A stretch of DNA of 64,000 nucleotides from positions 930,001 to 994,000 of the forward strand of contig JBMNMS010000001.1 in the NCBI GenBank assembly GCA_050953445.1, written 5' to 3'. This DNA is from JBMNMS01 sp050953445 (GTDB taxonomy: Bacteria > Bacillota > Clostridia > Peptostreptococcales > Anaerovoracaceae). Position numbers and translations under genes: made by a program. A model generated the notes under the pieces. The model was not told where the DNA came from, ran no database searches, and saw nothing but the letters and a program-made list of their open reading frames with translations. How positions within the stretch are numbered: the first letter of the stretch is position 1; each line of letters starts with the position of its first letter. Of the stretch, positions 19,001 through 25,258 are shown one piece after another.

Positions 19001-19409
19001 ATATAATATGAAGCAATTTGGTCACAGCGTGGAAGGAAGGGTGGATTTCGGTGATTATAAAGATGAAAAGCATCCCAGAAAGCGAGGGATAAATGTTTTT
19101 TGGAGCGGGGAGAGGTTTGAATTATCCGCTGCTTTAGGGGGTAATCCTTCATCTGTCACCTGCCAGATAACAGGAGAGGGCTACTCCACCTCATTGACTC
19201 AGACCGGAAGCAGGAATGAAGAAGGCGATATTATCTATAAAGGAAGCCTTTGGGACAGAAACATGATTAACAGATGGGGTAGAAAAGCACCGGAACAGCT
19301 TACATTTCGTTTTACCGCTTTTTATAGTGGGGGTAGCATCAAAACCCACGATGTAAATATCATAGTGGATAGCAAAGATGATTATTGGATGCTTCATAGG
19401 TTATGGTAA
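13071..19409 (+). CDS. Giant (2112 aa) secreted multi-domain surface protein of unknown function
   Basis: I do not recognise this protein as a named family. It starts with a signal/membrane segment (residues 5-23, ending IYAGS). An N-terminal globular part (about 30-305) leads to an acidic proline linker (DPEPDPEPGTP near 310-322), then beta-rich, PKD-like stretches to about 740. A region of roughly 766-1185 has repeated strand patterns reminiscent of a beta-propeller (YIITAYEGATGEVAWSFTI, then LLLSASNGAYQTIMDFEAG). A jelly-roll-like part follows at about 1320-1465 (FDYDMKLYGGWKDQWTN, YLIIDNLTVSYLD), and beta-sandwich modules continue to the end. It has no LPXTG, no SLH and no C-terminal membrane segment, so surface retention would need a partner, possibly the SLH protein that overlaps its start by eight bases. 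A holin gene follows 79 bp downstream. No catalytic motif is visible. Confidence 0.8.
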   Translation: MNRKISFILIFTLFITGILFMYQQEYIYAGSRQILKGAEAMEAANLIEDGEVRAKLIKAIGDGASVTFTFNDSGDVIEYIAVVPERKIAGERKYWRDMTEGDKKAALLLLKSPGSKPYVPFVISVGGTSHSLNETFWYSKGIIVYGKPFGGTSPSGPRYYGYDINGGYYANDDFPRDSDSGRQPWEKKWWTTAEIRQSVEAKNLIGSHALADAFSYGDKYRTAKDFLNANPSWRNHGLDEAYILSHFMFNSVLNDSGLTGGQFIGVQKNAGKLWYQTFSISGAVQMFNITPEEVIRGEIIVWQDPEKGLTDPEPDPEPGTPMEEGKDVEGTPILSLPPFTYEGHPVPAKDNSIYTVDGETWSAYRTMKEGLATNRFAIMESGAGKITKTTSTEAIASFHKEGSYNVRLRIAPKDKAYLYDMKSIIVGKTPTIIHSLTGTKKENRKQTINISVATHPDFPLEEMWVEIENPDRGEKVKLNHKPFNPEDNVKKNSETIKTRAIEPLESDEYFTNCKLDFLTKNNTWENLRYTVYVRDSRGETDQVMEDFEVAPDLPPSAAIDIEKTLIREEGKNITMVEAGDISTADGDQLERKWSVHLPPAGTLPEEMEDGEPTFINIEEVDGFQDLSMEKGRCQLVGFHKEGVGAFAVKLKVKDIWIEETLEEYIDEEDFLTDSITIQSQIVNTAPRVSVRPIASQKAEILMLAATDEDYEASKEAASALKPFLLENAVDGNIKVKRIAPEVSNIQTGANQTPEAVATIKEPFGFEGSWSFLGGGCFAADDHRIYTVQATWPKTGLFDYPESPYIITAYEGATGEVAWSFTITDSLMPVSYQGGWDDDASRLSVDDEGEYLFFRNGFGKTLLLSASNGAYQTIMDFEAGIYNYSVKDAIYSFKDDGIYRISTRGQGIRKVFSGDISGDNAFMHGGRIHFLIKKEGGLYRGLLDTVTEKVKVERLTGEVPDNFYTVKYTLLGVDRDRKMMVHKYLEKPTGDYEKSTEVSVLVFGGDNALIRSVGEKTFDSFSNSKPDVWKPIYDDRGVANYVAYVRTHDTKSSCQDFIDIFHALDTSGSRDRGHHIISKDDYHKTNNRIIFTRQFGDLVHVCTGAIWTYVYEGGYGYYREKTNTFTLDTVSGELTRTISGLGFGNDGEYGRTSSNYAAIHTDDNATAQINGSKTVILKWKQNGDQILSRYIDKYCSGEGDKRFVAIWDDNNKLTEGPLTAGALSAGKVHAIWQPEQALSETIVEQKFSENVLTVKAENEGEGGSFYRDFVIESGKEYFYEYDWKRKEDGGKSENLYLNMETKPLIKQVLNSDDLGEEKYYVAEAIMENFDGAATDPFFQLNPSKVKKGRYWASYPGAKGGTKNERRADTDVIKFTIPKGKKAILSFDYDMKLYGGWKDQWTNNYLELNGKHWSIYQNSDRMKGTYTFDGFLPEGENELSFRCAYYGNKSTSPYLIIDNLTVSYLDREEAHEPDEAETVHSPGQGGWMKAQGSFSAPKAVHLYQSMPAISFKGTFDQAKQQGYIVRTEPNHPPGVDPYLYKIRIPEGKIAARTGLMTSLWSRYAGYSPYFAYGDYTWTLYNPRDSSINSSVAYNISPRYSGGSNISSLFDLWLPMNLSGEQRVRGKFHKTSRETNSRVDVTGMELLLVDEPNELLDEDRYFIDDEGVLYLESSRYSGKTRLTFNIPEGEDLYYIKNFRIYTWVGGIKAYVYAEEFSDESSLRLWESEKVSASVVSKSPAHSGERQGMVYRKGELVSYDINYYDYESDPSKRSYWKYTHTPYNDGPHPQAAVIADGEGNVEELRGTVLSAPIDRFDIDGKYVLEHWQEDNTNRQGEGFPSYDKCSNVETLTFYVEGASAAPRITYIKTQPSPVKEGGAYSIIVGVDDDEKDVLRLDTELYLGNKRIQNHTQREIKAVNGLYPQIRIPASQPARLGTYEVVCTVRDHTGAGLGSLRFTVISEGKIAGMVNHTDEWDGNRKKYNMKQFGHSVEGRVDFGDYKDEKHPRKRGINVFWSGERFELSAALGGNPSSVTCQITGEGYSTSLTQTGSRNEEGDIIYKGSLWDRNMINRWGRKAPEQLTFRFTAFYSGGSIKTHDVNIIVDSKDDYWMLHRLW

Positions 19410-19455
19410 TTTTATAATTTATTCAAGGTAAACCCTTTGGGAGCATATGATATAA

Positions 19456-19473
19456 ATAGCAGTATTCTGCTAT
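19456..19473 (+). promoter_or_regulatory. Perfect hairpin just before the holin ribosome site
   Basis: ATAGCAG and CTGCTAT form a perfect seven-pair stem around a TATT loop, ending one or two bases before the AAAGGA ribosome site of the holin gene. Just upstream, TGATATAAA (19448-19456) resembles an extended -10 element, so either a private promoter or translational control is possible. Confidence 0.5.
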
Positions 19474-19488
19474 GAAAGGAAGATTTAT

Positions 19489-19743
19489 ATGCCGGAAGGA
19501 ATCAGGATAAGCACCGGTACCATTATAAGGACTGTGATCCTCATACTGGCGCTGGCTAATCAAATATTGGTTATGATGGGTAAAAGTCCAATCCCCATAG
19601 GGGATGAAGAAATAGAAACCCTTCTTTCTACCCTCGCAACCTTAGGGGCATCAATTATAGCCTGGTGGAAGAACAATAGTTTTACGGAAGCTGCCATAAG
19701 AGGCGATCTGGTTATGAGGGATTGGAAGAAAAACGGCAGATAG
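19489..19743 (+). CDS. Phage-type holin, SPP1/XhlB-like family
   Basis: An 84-residue protein with two membrane segments (about 10-31 and 44-62) and a basic tail. It follows the SPP1/XhlB holin pattern: the RISTGTIIRTVILILALANQ start, a short loop with SPIPI, then IIAWWKNNSFTEAAI and a charged end. Such holins form membrane lesions that release endolysins; in C. difficile an unrelated holin-like protein, TcdE, helps toxin release. No endolysin, tail or other phage gene is nearby. It follows the giant surface protein by 79 bp and shares its terminator. The ATG at 19489 has GAAAGGAAG upstream. It may be a domesticated export holin or a phage remnant. Confidence 0.82.
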   Translation: MPEGIRISTGTIIRTVILILALANQILVMMGKSPIPIGDEEIETLLSTLATLGASIIAWWKNNSFTEAAIRGDLVMRDWKKNGR

Positions 19744-19751
19744 CTAAAATC

Positions 19752-19783
19752 AAAAAGCCTGTTGTCAATGGCACAGGCTTTTT
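19752..19783 (+). terminator. Terminator closing the surface module
   Basis: An 11-pair stem AAAAAGCCTGT/ACAGGCTTTTT (19752-19762 and 19773-19783) with a ten-base loop. The descending arm supplies the T tract. It directly follows the holin gene and separates the module from the S-layer promoter region. Confidence 0.88.
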
Positions 19784-19788
19784 AAATG

Positions 19789-19855
19789 TTGACCTTATAG
19801 CATAATCATTTTGTAATATGGCTGTAATGGACATCAAAACCACAAATGCTATAAT
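19789..19855 (+). promoter_or_regulatory. Tandem candidate promoters of the S-layer gene
   Basis: Two sigma-A-like pairs are visible: TTGACC (19789-19794) with TGTAAT (19812-19817), 17 bases apart, and TGGACA (19828-19833) with TATAAT (19850-19855), 16 bases apart. The second has a TG one base before the -10. Initiation near 19862 would give a leader of about 238 nt. Tandem promoters and long leaders are common for S-layer genes. Confidence 0.55.
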
Positions 19856-19861
19856 GAACGC

Positions 19862-20099
19862 ATAGCAGAAAATTCACTAAAAATTCATAAAGCTGCTTTA
19901 TTACAGTAATATTACAAATCCTGTAAGCAGTTGCGCAGCAAACTCATGCAAGTTATAATTTATGAGATAGAATATGTGGCGGATAACCACTACATTTTCT
20001 ATAAATATGTCAAATTATCTTCAGAAGGGGAGGATGATTTGCAATTCAAACTAACGTTAACTCCCCTTCGAAGACAAAACCTTAAAGGAGGAATTTTAA
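19862..20099 (+). promoter_or_regulatory. Long structured 5' leader of the S-layer mRNA
   Basis: No gene is credible in this 238-nt stretch. It contains an interrupted helix CTGCTT/AAGCAG with ACAG/CTGT inside (19893-19930), and a strong hairpin at 20018-20074, where TCTTCAGAAGGGGAG pairs with CTCCCCTTCGAAGA (14 pairs, one bulged A, loop of 28). The hairpin ends about ten bases before the AAAGGAGG ribosome site, leaving that site single-stranded. Such leaders stabilise S-layer transcripts in other bacteria; that role here is inference. Confidence 0.55.
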
Positions 20100-22736
20100 A
20101 TGAGAAAAGTACTTTCATTTGTACTGGTGCTCTCCCTGGTTCTGGGTAGCTTCTCAATGGCCTTCGGTGCTGGTGCGACTTCGGATTATCCCGACGTAAA
20201 AGATACCAACGCTGAAGGTGCAGTAGCAGTTCTCAGTGCTCTGGGCGTAATCAACGGTTATCCCGATGGCACATTTAAGCCTGAAAAAACCGTTACAAGA
20301 GCGGAAATGGCAAAACTGATTGTCGTTGCCCTTGGCATGGACAATTATGTTGAAGGAATGTATCCCACATTCCCCGATGCAAAGGGTAACTGGGCACAGA
20401 ACTTCATAGCCTGGTGTGCAAGCTATGGAATCATCGAAGGCTTCCCCGATGGAACCTTTAAGCCCAACAACACAGTAACCCTGCAGCAGGCGGTCACCAT
20501 GGTTGTAAGAGCCTTAGGTTACCAGGATCAGTACTTAACCGGTACATGGCCCACAAGCCACATCTCCATGGCTATGTCACTTGACATTCTTGATGACATC
20601 GTAGCCACAACAGCAGGTGCAAGCAGAGGCGATGTAGCTAAAATGCTCTATAATGCTTTGAGCTGCAGCCTGATCAACTATGATAGTGCTGGAAACTTAG
20701 CTGTAACCGGCGACAGCATGCTCAAGAGACTTGGCGCATACGAATTCGAACAGGTTATTGACAGAGACAACGTAATCGATGCTGCTATTGACATCAACGA
20801 TTACCTTGGCGCTTATGCCAAGTTCTGGGCAATCGATGCCGATAAGGACAAGGAAACCGGAATCACAGATTACAGAACTTTTGACAAGGACGACAATCCG
20901 GTCGACACAAAATACGAATGTATCGTAGCAGTTGAAGATCAGATTTCAACATTCCTCACCGGCGACTACACACCCGGCGGAAAAGCTAAATTTGAAGTTG
21001 GCGACAAAACCTACGAATTCAAGAATAACGCTAATGGCTCAGGCAATATTGCCAACTGGTTCTACAATGGCGATGTATCCGGATATGATAATGATGATGA
21101 TGTTTATTACACAGAAGAAGATTGGGCATCCTCTGATGGAGATACTTTCACCGTTGCGGCTAAAGTTTCCGGAAACTATATTACAAAGATCTATTCCGTA
21201 CTGGAATGGGAAGCTACTGAAGAAGTTCAGTGGGACAATGATTATGCCGAGGAACTGGCTGACGATCAGAGCATTGAAGATTGTGAATTTGTTCTGAACG
21301 ACAACGATGAAATCGACACCAAGACTTTTGCTCTTCGCGGTGCAGAATCCCTTGACAAGATCAAGAACGATGACGTTGTTACCGTTTATGTAAGCGACTT
21401 TGACGAAGTAACCAAAGTTGAAGTTGGTACCAAAACCGTAGACGGCAAGATTACCAAAGTAAACAAAGCAGGCGATAAATTTACCATTGACGGAAAAGAA
21501 TACGCTATGTCCGGTAAAGCCACTTTGGCTCTTGAAGTTGGAACAGAGGGTGTCTTCTTCCTGAACTACAATGGCGAGATCGCATTCCTTGATGAGCAAA
21601 CATATGCAGGCAACTATGCCGTAGTATTGGCTCAGGGTAACGAAGATACTTCCTATGGCAGCGGATCTGTCTATAAACTCCACTTGCTGACAAAGGATGA
21701 TGAGCAGGAAGTTTACAGCTTTAGCAAGAACGCTACCGGTACAGCATTTATCGCAGCTGGAAACACAAATGCTGATGTAACAACAAATTATCCCGCCAGA
21801 ACAAATACTGTAGGTGCGTTGATTGAGATTAAGACCAATGCGGCAGGCAAACTGGTTGCAGCAACAGCTCCCGGCGATGCCAAATATGTAGAAAACAAAA
21901 AACTGTCCAGCAAGAATCTCTTCGACGGCAGACCCGTTTTGAAAGATGCAGTAGTATTCGTTGTTCCTTCCTTCGATACTGCGACTGATTTCAGCGGAGC
22001 ATCTCCCAACAGATCATTTAAAGACACTGACGATTGCTATGTAACAACCCTTGGCGATATTACAACCGATGATGAAATTGATGCTATCTATGCGACAAAC
22101 AAAGATGGTAAAATCAATGCTCTGGTAGTAACCAAAGATGCGGTTGGAAGCAGTGACATGATCGGATGGCTCACAGGCTACAGCTTAGTGCTTGATTCCG
22201 ATGATAACACAGTTTATGCGCTGGATGTTCTTGTGAATGGCAAGGCTGAATCCTATGAAACTGACATCCTTGCACCGGATGCTTCAGTTACAAACGCAGC
22301 TGCTGCTAAAACAACACCTGTAAAATTCGTTCTTACAGGCGACACAATTACTAAAATTGAAAACATAACCATTACAGAAGCTACCGCTCCCTTGGATAAA
22401 TTTGTTGGAACCGATGCCTTGACTTATAAAGGTCTTCCGGCTCAACCAGCAGATTTTGCTACAGGAGGAATGAAATTCTTCGAAATTCTCAAGAAAACTG
22501 ATGACAGCGTTGATGTAGGAACAGCTGGTACTCCTGAATTCCAGTATATCGGAGATGCAAAATATATCAGACTTAAGATCAAAGATAACGGCAGCTTTGA
22601 TAAGATGGTAGTAGGAAAAGCAAGTGACGTAAAAGCAGGAGTAGTTGCTGCACTTGTTCAGCTGGATGCTGATACCGAAGCATGGGATACAGTGGTATAC
22701 ATGACAGCTAACGACTATGAGGATCTCAATCCCTAA
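20100..22736 (+). CDS. Probable major S-layer protein (three SLH domains)
   Basis: An 878-residue exported protein. A signal peptide (RKVLSFVLVLSLVLGSFSMAFGA) is followed by three SLH domains at about 30-80, 88-145 and 151-195 (GYPDGTFKPEKTVTRAEMAK, GFPDGTFKPNNTVTLQQAV), which attach it to the secondary wall polymer. The remaining 680 residues are acidic, beta-rich and threonine/aspartate-rich, like an S-layer lattice domain. Codon choice differs sharply from its neighbours: C-ending codons such as GAC, AAC, TTC and ATC are favoured, as expected for a very highly expressed gene. An ideal AAAGGAGG site, tandem promoters, a structured leader and a strong terminator agree with that. Proof that it is the main lattice protein would need proteomics. 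Confidence 0.88.
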   Translation: MRKVLSFVLVLSLVLGSFSMAFGAGATSDYPDVKDTNAEGAVAVLSALGVINGYPDGTFKPEKTVTRAEMAKLIVVALGMDNYVEGMYPTFPDAKGNWAQNFIAWCASYGIIEGFPDGTFKPNNTVTLQQAVTMVVRALGYQDQYLTGTWPTSHISMAMSLDILDDIVATTAGASRGDVAKMLYNALSCSLINYDSAGNLAVTGDSMLKRLGAYEFEQVIDRDNVIDAAIDINDYLGAYAKFWAIDADKDKETGITDYRTFDKDDNPVDTKYECIVAVEDQISTFLTGDYTPGGKAKFEVGDKTYEFKNNANGSGNIANWFYNGDVSGYDNDDDVYYTEEDWASSDGDTFTVAAKVSGNYITKIYSVLEWEATEEVQWDNDYAEELADDQSIEDCEFVLNDNDEIDTKTFALRGAESLDKIKNDDVVTVYVSDFDEVTKVEVGTKTVDGKITKVNKAGDKFTIDGKEYAMSGKATLALEVGTEGVFFLNYNGEIAFLDEQTYAGNYAVVLAQGNEDTSYGSGSVYKLHLLTKDDEQEVYSFSKNATGTAFIAAGNTNADVTTNYPARTNTVGALIEIKTNAAGKLVAATAPGDAKYVENKKLSSKNLFDGRPVLKDAVVFVVPSFDTATDFSGASPNRSFKDTDDCYVTTLGDITTDDEIDAIYATNKDGKINALVVTKDAVGSSDMIGWLTGYSLVLDSDDNTVYALDVLVNGKAESYETDILAPDASVTNAAAAKTTPVKFVLTGDTITKIENITITEATAPLDKFVGTDALTYKGLPAQPADFATGGMKFFEILKKTDDSVDVGTAGTPEFQYIGDAKYIRLKIKDNGSFDKMVVGKASDVKAGVVAALVQLDADTEAWDTVVYMTANDYEDLNP

Positions 22737-22780
22737 GCCAAACCTTATCTAAATTAAGTTAAATATTAACAACCACTTAC

Positions 22781-22809
22781 GTGGGGCGGAAAACTCCGCC
22801 CCACTTTTT
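22781..22809 (+). terminator. Strong terminator after the S-layer gene
   Basis: A perfect ten-pair GC-rich stem GTGGGGCGGA/TCCGCCCCAC around an AAAC loop, followed by five T residues. It begins 44 bp after the S-layer stop. Only 31 bases separate its T tract from the next start codon. Confidence 0.93.
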
Positions 22810-22840
22810 CAATCATATCACTATATTACAGGAGGAAATG

Positions 22841-23926
22841 ATGCAAAGCACAGGTACAATGAAAATGAATTTCAAAGGAATGGCTGCCTTGATGCTTGCC
22901 CTTTGTCTTATGGCCTGCCTGCTGCCTATGTCGGCATCAGCGGGTGTATACGGTGTTAATGGGAAGGATAAGCTGATTGAGGCTATCAATGGCTCTGACT
23001 CCTTTAATACCATTACCCTCATGGGCAACATAATGAATGTTCAAGACACCATATTTATACCATCTGGAAAGAATATTGAGCTTAATTTAGGCGGCTATAC
23101 CATTTCCAATATGGGTTACCGCAATGACAAGGTGGCAAAGGATCTATACATGGCGGAATTACCCATCATAGCCGTTGAAAAAGGTGCCACTTTATCCATC
23201 AAGAACTTTAAGTTTTCAGGGGATGTTGTAAACTCCAGTACCGGAGGTATAGCTGTCGCTAATCAAGGCACTTTAATTATAGAAGGGGGTACTTATACGG
23301 GGGAAGGAGAGAGAAGCGTCGGAATCAGCAATAGCGGCAGTCTTACCCTGATAAAAGGAACTCTAAATGGTAATGGCAAGAATAGTACAGCCCTTTTGAA
23401 CAATGGGACATATGTTAATCGGGGAGGGGCAGTTTTGGCAAAGGGGTTTAATGCTAAGATCGTGGTTGACAATAGCGTAAGTTCGCAGACCGTAAGCGTT
23501 ACAGCAGTGCCTACAAAAGCCAAGGTAATTTTAGACGGAAGGGAAATATCCTTTGATTCCTACAACATAAAGGGAAATAATTACTTTAAGCTTCGGGATG
23601 TAGCCTATTCTCTAAATGGCTCTAATAAGCGTTTTAGCGTAACCTGGAATGGCGACAGACAGATTATAGCATTAGACCCAGGTAAGAATTATGTGGCCTT
23701 AGGGGGGGAAATGTCCTCAAAGGGAACAGCGTCAGTGGTAGCCAGAGCCGGTGCCCATGCCGTCTATATTAAAAACATTCAAAAATATTTCATGGGATAT
23801 AACATAGGTGGAAACAACTACTATATGCTCCGAGACATAGCCAGAGAAATGGATTTCGGTGTGACATGGGATGCTGTGGGGAATCGTATTCTAATCAACA
23901 CCAATGCTAAATACGTTCCTGAATAA
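22841..23926 (+). CDS. Secreted protein with beta-helix-like N-terminus and copper amine oxidase N-terminal-like (stalk) repeats
   Basis: A roughly 360-residue secreted protein. After a signal peptide (MAALMLALCLMACLLPMSASAG) comes a region with repeating NSGSLTLIKGTLNG-type turns (about 25-200), which looks like a right-handed beta-helix. The C-terminal half holds two copy-like units (VILDGREISFDSYNIKGNNYFKLRDVA; then GYNIGGNNYYMLRDIAREM with FGVTWDAVGNRI) typical of the copper amine oxidase N-terminal or 'stalk' domain common on clostridial surfaces. AGGAGG suits the ATG at 22841 better than the ATG at 22838. It has little room for its own promoter after the S-layer terminator, so read-through may express it. 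Function unknown. Confidence 0.8.
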   Translation: MQSTGTMKMNFKGMAALMLALCLMACLLPMSASAGVYGVNGKDKLIEAINGSDSFNTITLMGNIMNVQDTIFIPSGKNIELNLGGYTISNMGYRNDKVAKDLYMAELPIIAVEKGATLSIKNFKFSGDVVNSSTGGIAVANQGTLIIEGGTYTGEGERSVGISNSGSLTLIKGTLNGNGKNSTALLNNGTYVNRGGAVLAKGFNAKIVVDNSVSSQTVSVTAVPTKAKVILDGREISFDSYNIKGNNYFKLRDVAYSLNGSNKRFSVTWNGDRQIIALDPGKNYVALGGEMSSKGTASVVARAGAHAVYIKNIQKYFMGYNIGGNNYYMLRDIAREMDFGVTWDAVGNRILINTNAKYVPE

Positions 23927-23964
23927 ATGTAACATTTTGAAACAATTCGGTAATAGCTTTGTAG

Positions 23965-23993
23965 TTGAATAGCCATTGTGAGCGTTATATAAT
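23965..23993 (+). promoter_or_regulatory. Candidate vegetative promoter for the SLH/TolC-like pair
   Basis: TTGAAT (23965-23970) and TATAAT (23988-23993) are 17 bases apart. The leader to the ATG at 24061 is about 60 nt and contains a small hairpin TGCCTC/GAGGCA (24021-24037) before the GATAGGAGG ribosome site. Confidence 0.7.
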
Positions 23994-24060
23994 TAGTTTG
24001 CAAAGCATATGGTCAGATACTGCCTCTGCTGGAGGCATGATGATAGGAGGTAAAAATATA

Positions 24061-25248
24061 ATGAAACGAAAGATAGCAATAATACTGACGCTTACCATGG
24101 TGATTGCCGGAGTTGTGGGAGCATATGGAGCGGAAACGGTTATTCCTTCCGATGTTAAGGATACCGGATACAAAACCGCCGTATTAGAATTAATAGACAG
24201 GGGTATTATAAATGGATACCCTGATGGAACCTTTAAACCTGAAAGAAATGTGGTTAGAGGGGAAATGGCAAAAATTGCAGACTTGACTATTGCCAAAGAC
24301 AACAAGATTTCACAATCCCAACTTACCACATCGGCCAAGATGGCTCTTGATAGATTCAGCGACCTTGGAAGCGGAGACGCATGGTCAAACTGGGCGGTGG
24401 ATTATATCGGATATGCGGTTGAAAAAGGCATACTGGAAGGCTACCCTGACGGTACCTTTAGACCCTTAAATCCGATTACATACAATGAAGTCGCAAAAAT
24501 CCTGGTAGCCTCACTGGGCTTTAAAGAAAAGGATTTAGAAGGGACATGGCCCTCCAACTACATGAACAAGGCGATAGAGTTAGGCATTATGAAAGGCTTC
24601 ACCTACAAAGGGGAAGATGTGGCCGTTAGAGGCAACGTAGCAATGATGGTGTACAATGGATTTTATGCTGGCGCTACAGAAGAACCCATAGAACCTCCAA
24701 AGGGAATAGACCTTACTCAATATACGGCTGCCTATGGTATGGTGAATGGCATATCCGAAGCATTAAACAAGGATGATGCGGCCATGAAGGCTGTAGAATT
24801 GAGGATAGGGGAAAACCTTATAACTGTGCCTGCATACGATGAAGCCGGTAATACGGCCATAGCTAATCTTAATCCGGGTAAATATGAGGAGGGGGAACTG
24901 TATGCCTTCCGTCTCCAACGGAAGATGGGTGAAATAATTGACATCGCAACTAAAGATGATGCGAAAAGCTGGATCAAATATTTCAAAGAAATAACCCCCG
25001 TTGAAAACTCCTTCCTTCAGGTGAGTTCTGTTTCCGATGGGATAATGTTCTTTAAGGTAGATGGAGAATCTAAGGCTATACCCTTTGCAGACAAATGTGT
25101 GGTATATAAATTAGAAGCAAAGAGTGGAAAAACCCTTTATGAACATGCCAAATTAACCAATGTCAGGAAGGGCAGTAAGGTTAGACTTTACGATATTACT
25201 GATGATAAAAATGACTATGCGGATATAATCGTTATAGACGTTAGGTAA
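24061..25248 (+). CDS. SLH-domain surface protein
   Basis: A 395-residue exported protein: a signal peptide (KRKIAIILTLTMVIAGVVGAYGA) and three SLH domains at about 25-75, 98-155 and 160-205 (GYPDGTFKPERNVVRGEMAK, GYPDGTFRPLNPITYNEVAK, GFTYKGEDVAVRGNVAMMV). The last 190 residues form a domain I do not recognise, starting near YTAAYGMVNGISEALN. Its own promoter and AGGAGG site precede the ATG at 24061; an upstream in-frame ATG at 23965 lies in the promoter and is rejected. Only ten bases separate its stop from the TolC-like gene, so the two are surely co-transcribed and may act together at the envelope. Confidence 0.9.
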   Translation: MKRKIAIILTLTMVIAGVVGAYGAETVIPSDVKDTGYKTAVLELIDRGIINGYPDGTFKPERNVVRGEMAKIADLTIAKDNKISQSQLTTSAKMALDRFSDLGSGDAWSNWAVDYIGYAVEKGILEGYPDGTFRPLNPITYNEVAKILVASLGFKEKDLEGTWPSNYMNKAIELGIMKGFTYKGEDVAVRGNVAMMVYNGFYAGATEEPIEPPKGIDLTQYTAAYGMVNGISEALNKDDAAMKAVELRIGENLITVPAYDEAGNTAIANLNPGKYEEGELYAFRLQRKMGEIIDIATKDDAKSWIKYFKEITPVENSFLQVSSVSDGIMFFKVDGESKAIPFADKCVVYKLEAKSGKTLYEHAKLTNVRKGSKVRLYDITDDKNDYADIIVIDVR

Positions 25249-25258
25249 GGAGAATACT

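Noticed and set aside
11637..19783. Complete prophage around the holin
   Set aside because: No integrase, capsid, tail, terminase or endolysin gene lies within reach; only the holin is phage-like.
21039..21683. 214-residue minus-strand frame inside the S-layer gene
   Set aside because: It stays open because of the strong codon bias of the S-layer gene; composition is low-complexity hydrophobic and there is no ribosome site.
22781..22840. Upstream GTG start for the stalk-domain gene
   Set aside because: The GTG is the first base triplet of the S-layer terminator stem; the ATG at 22841 has AGGAGG and is followed by a signal peptide.
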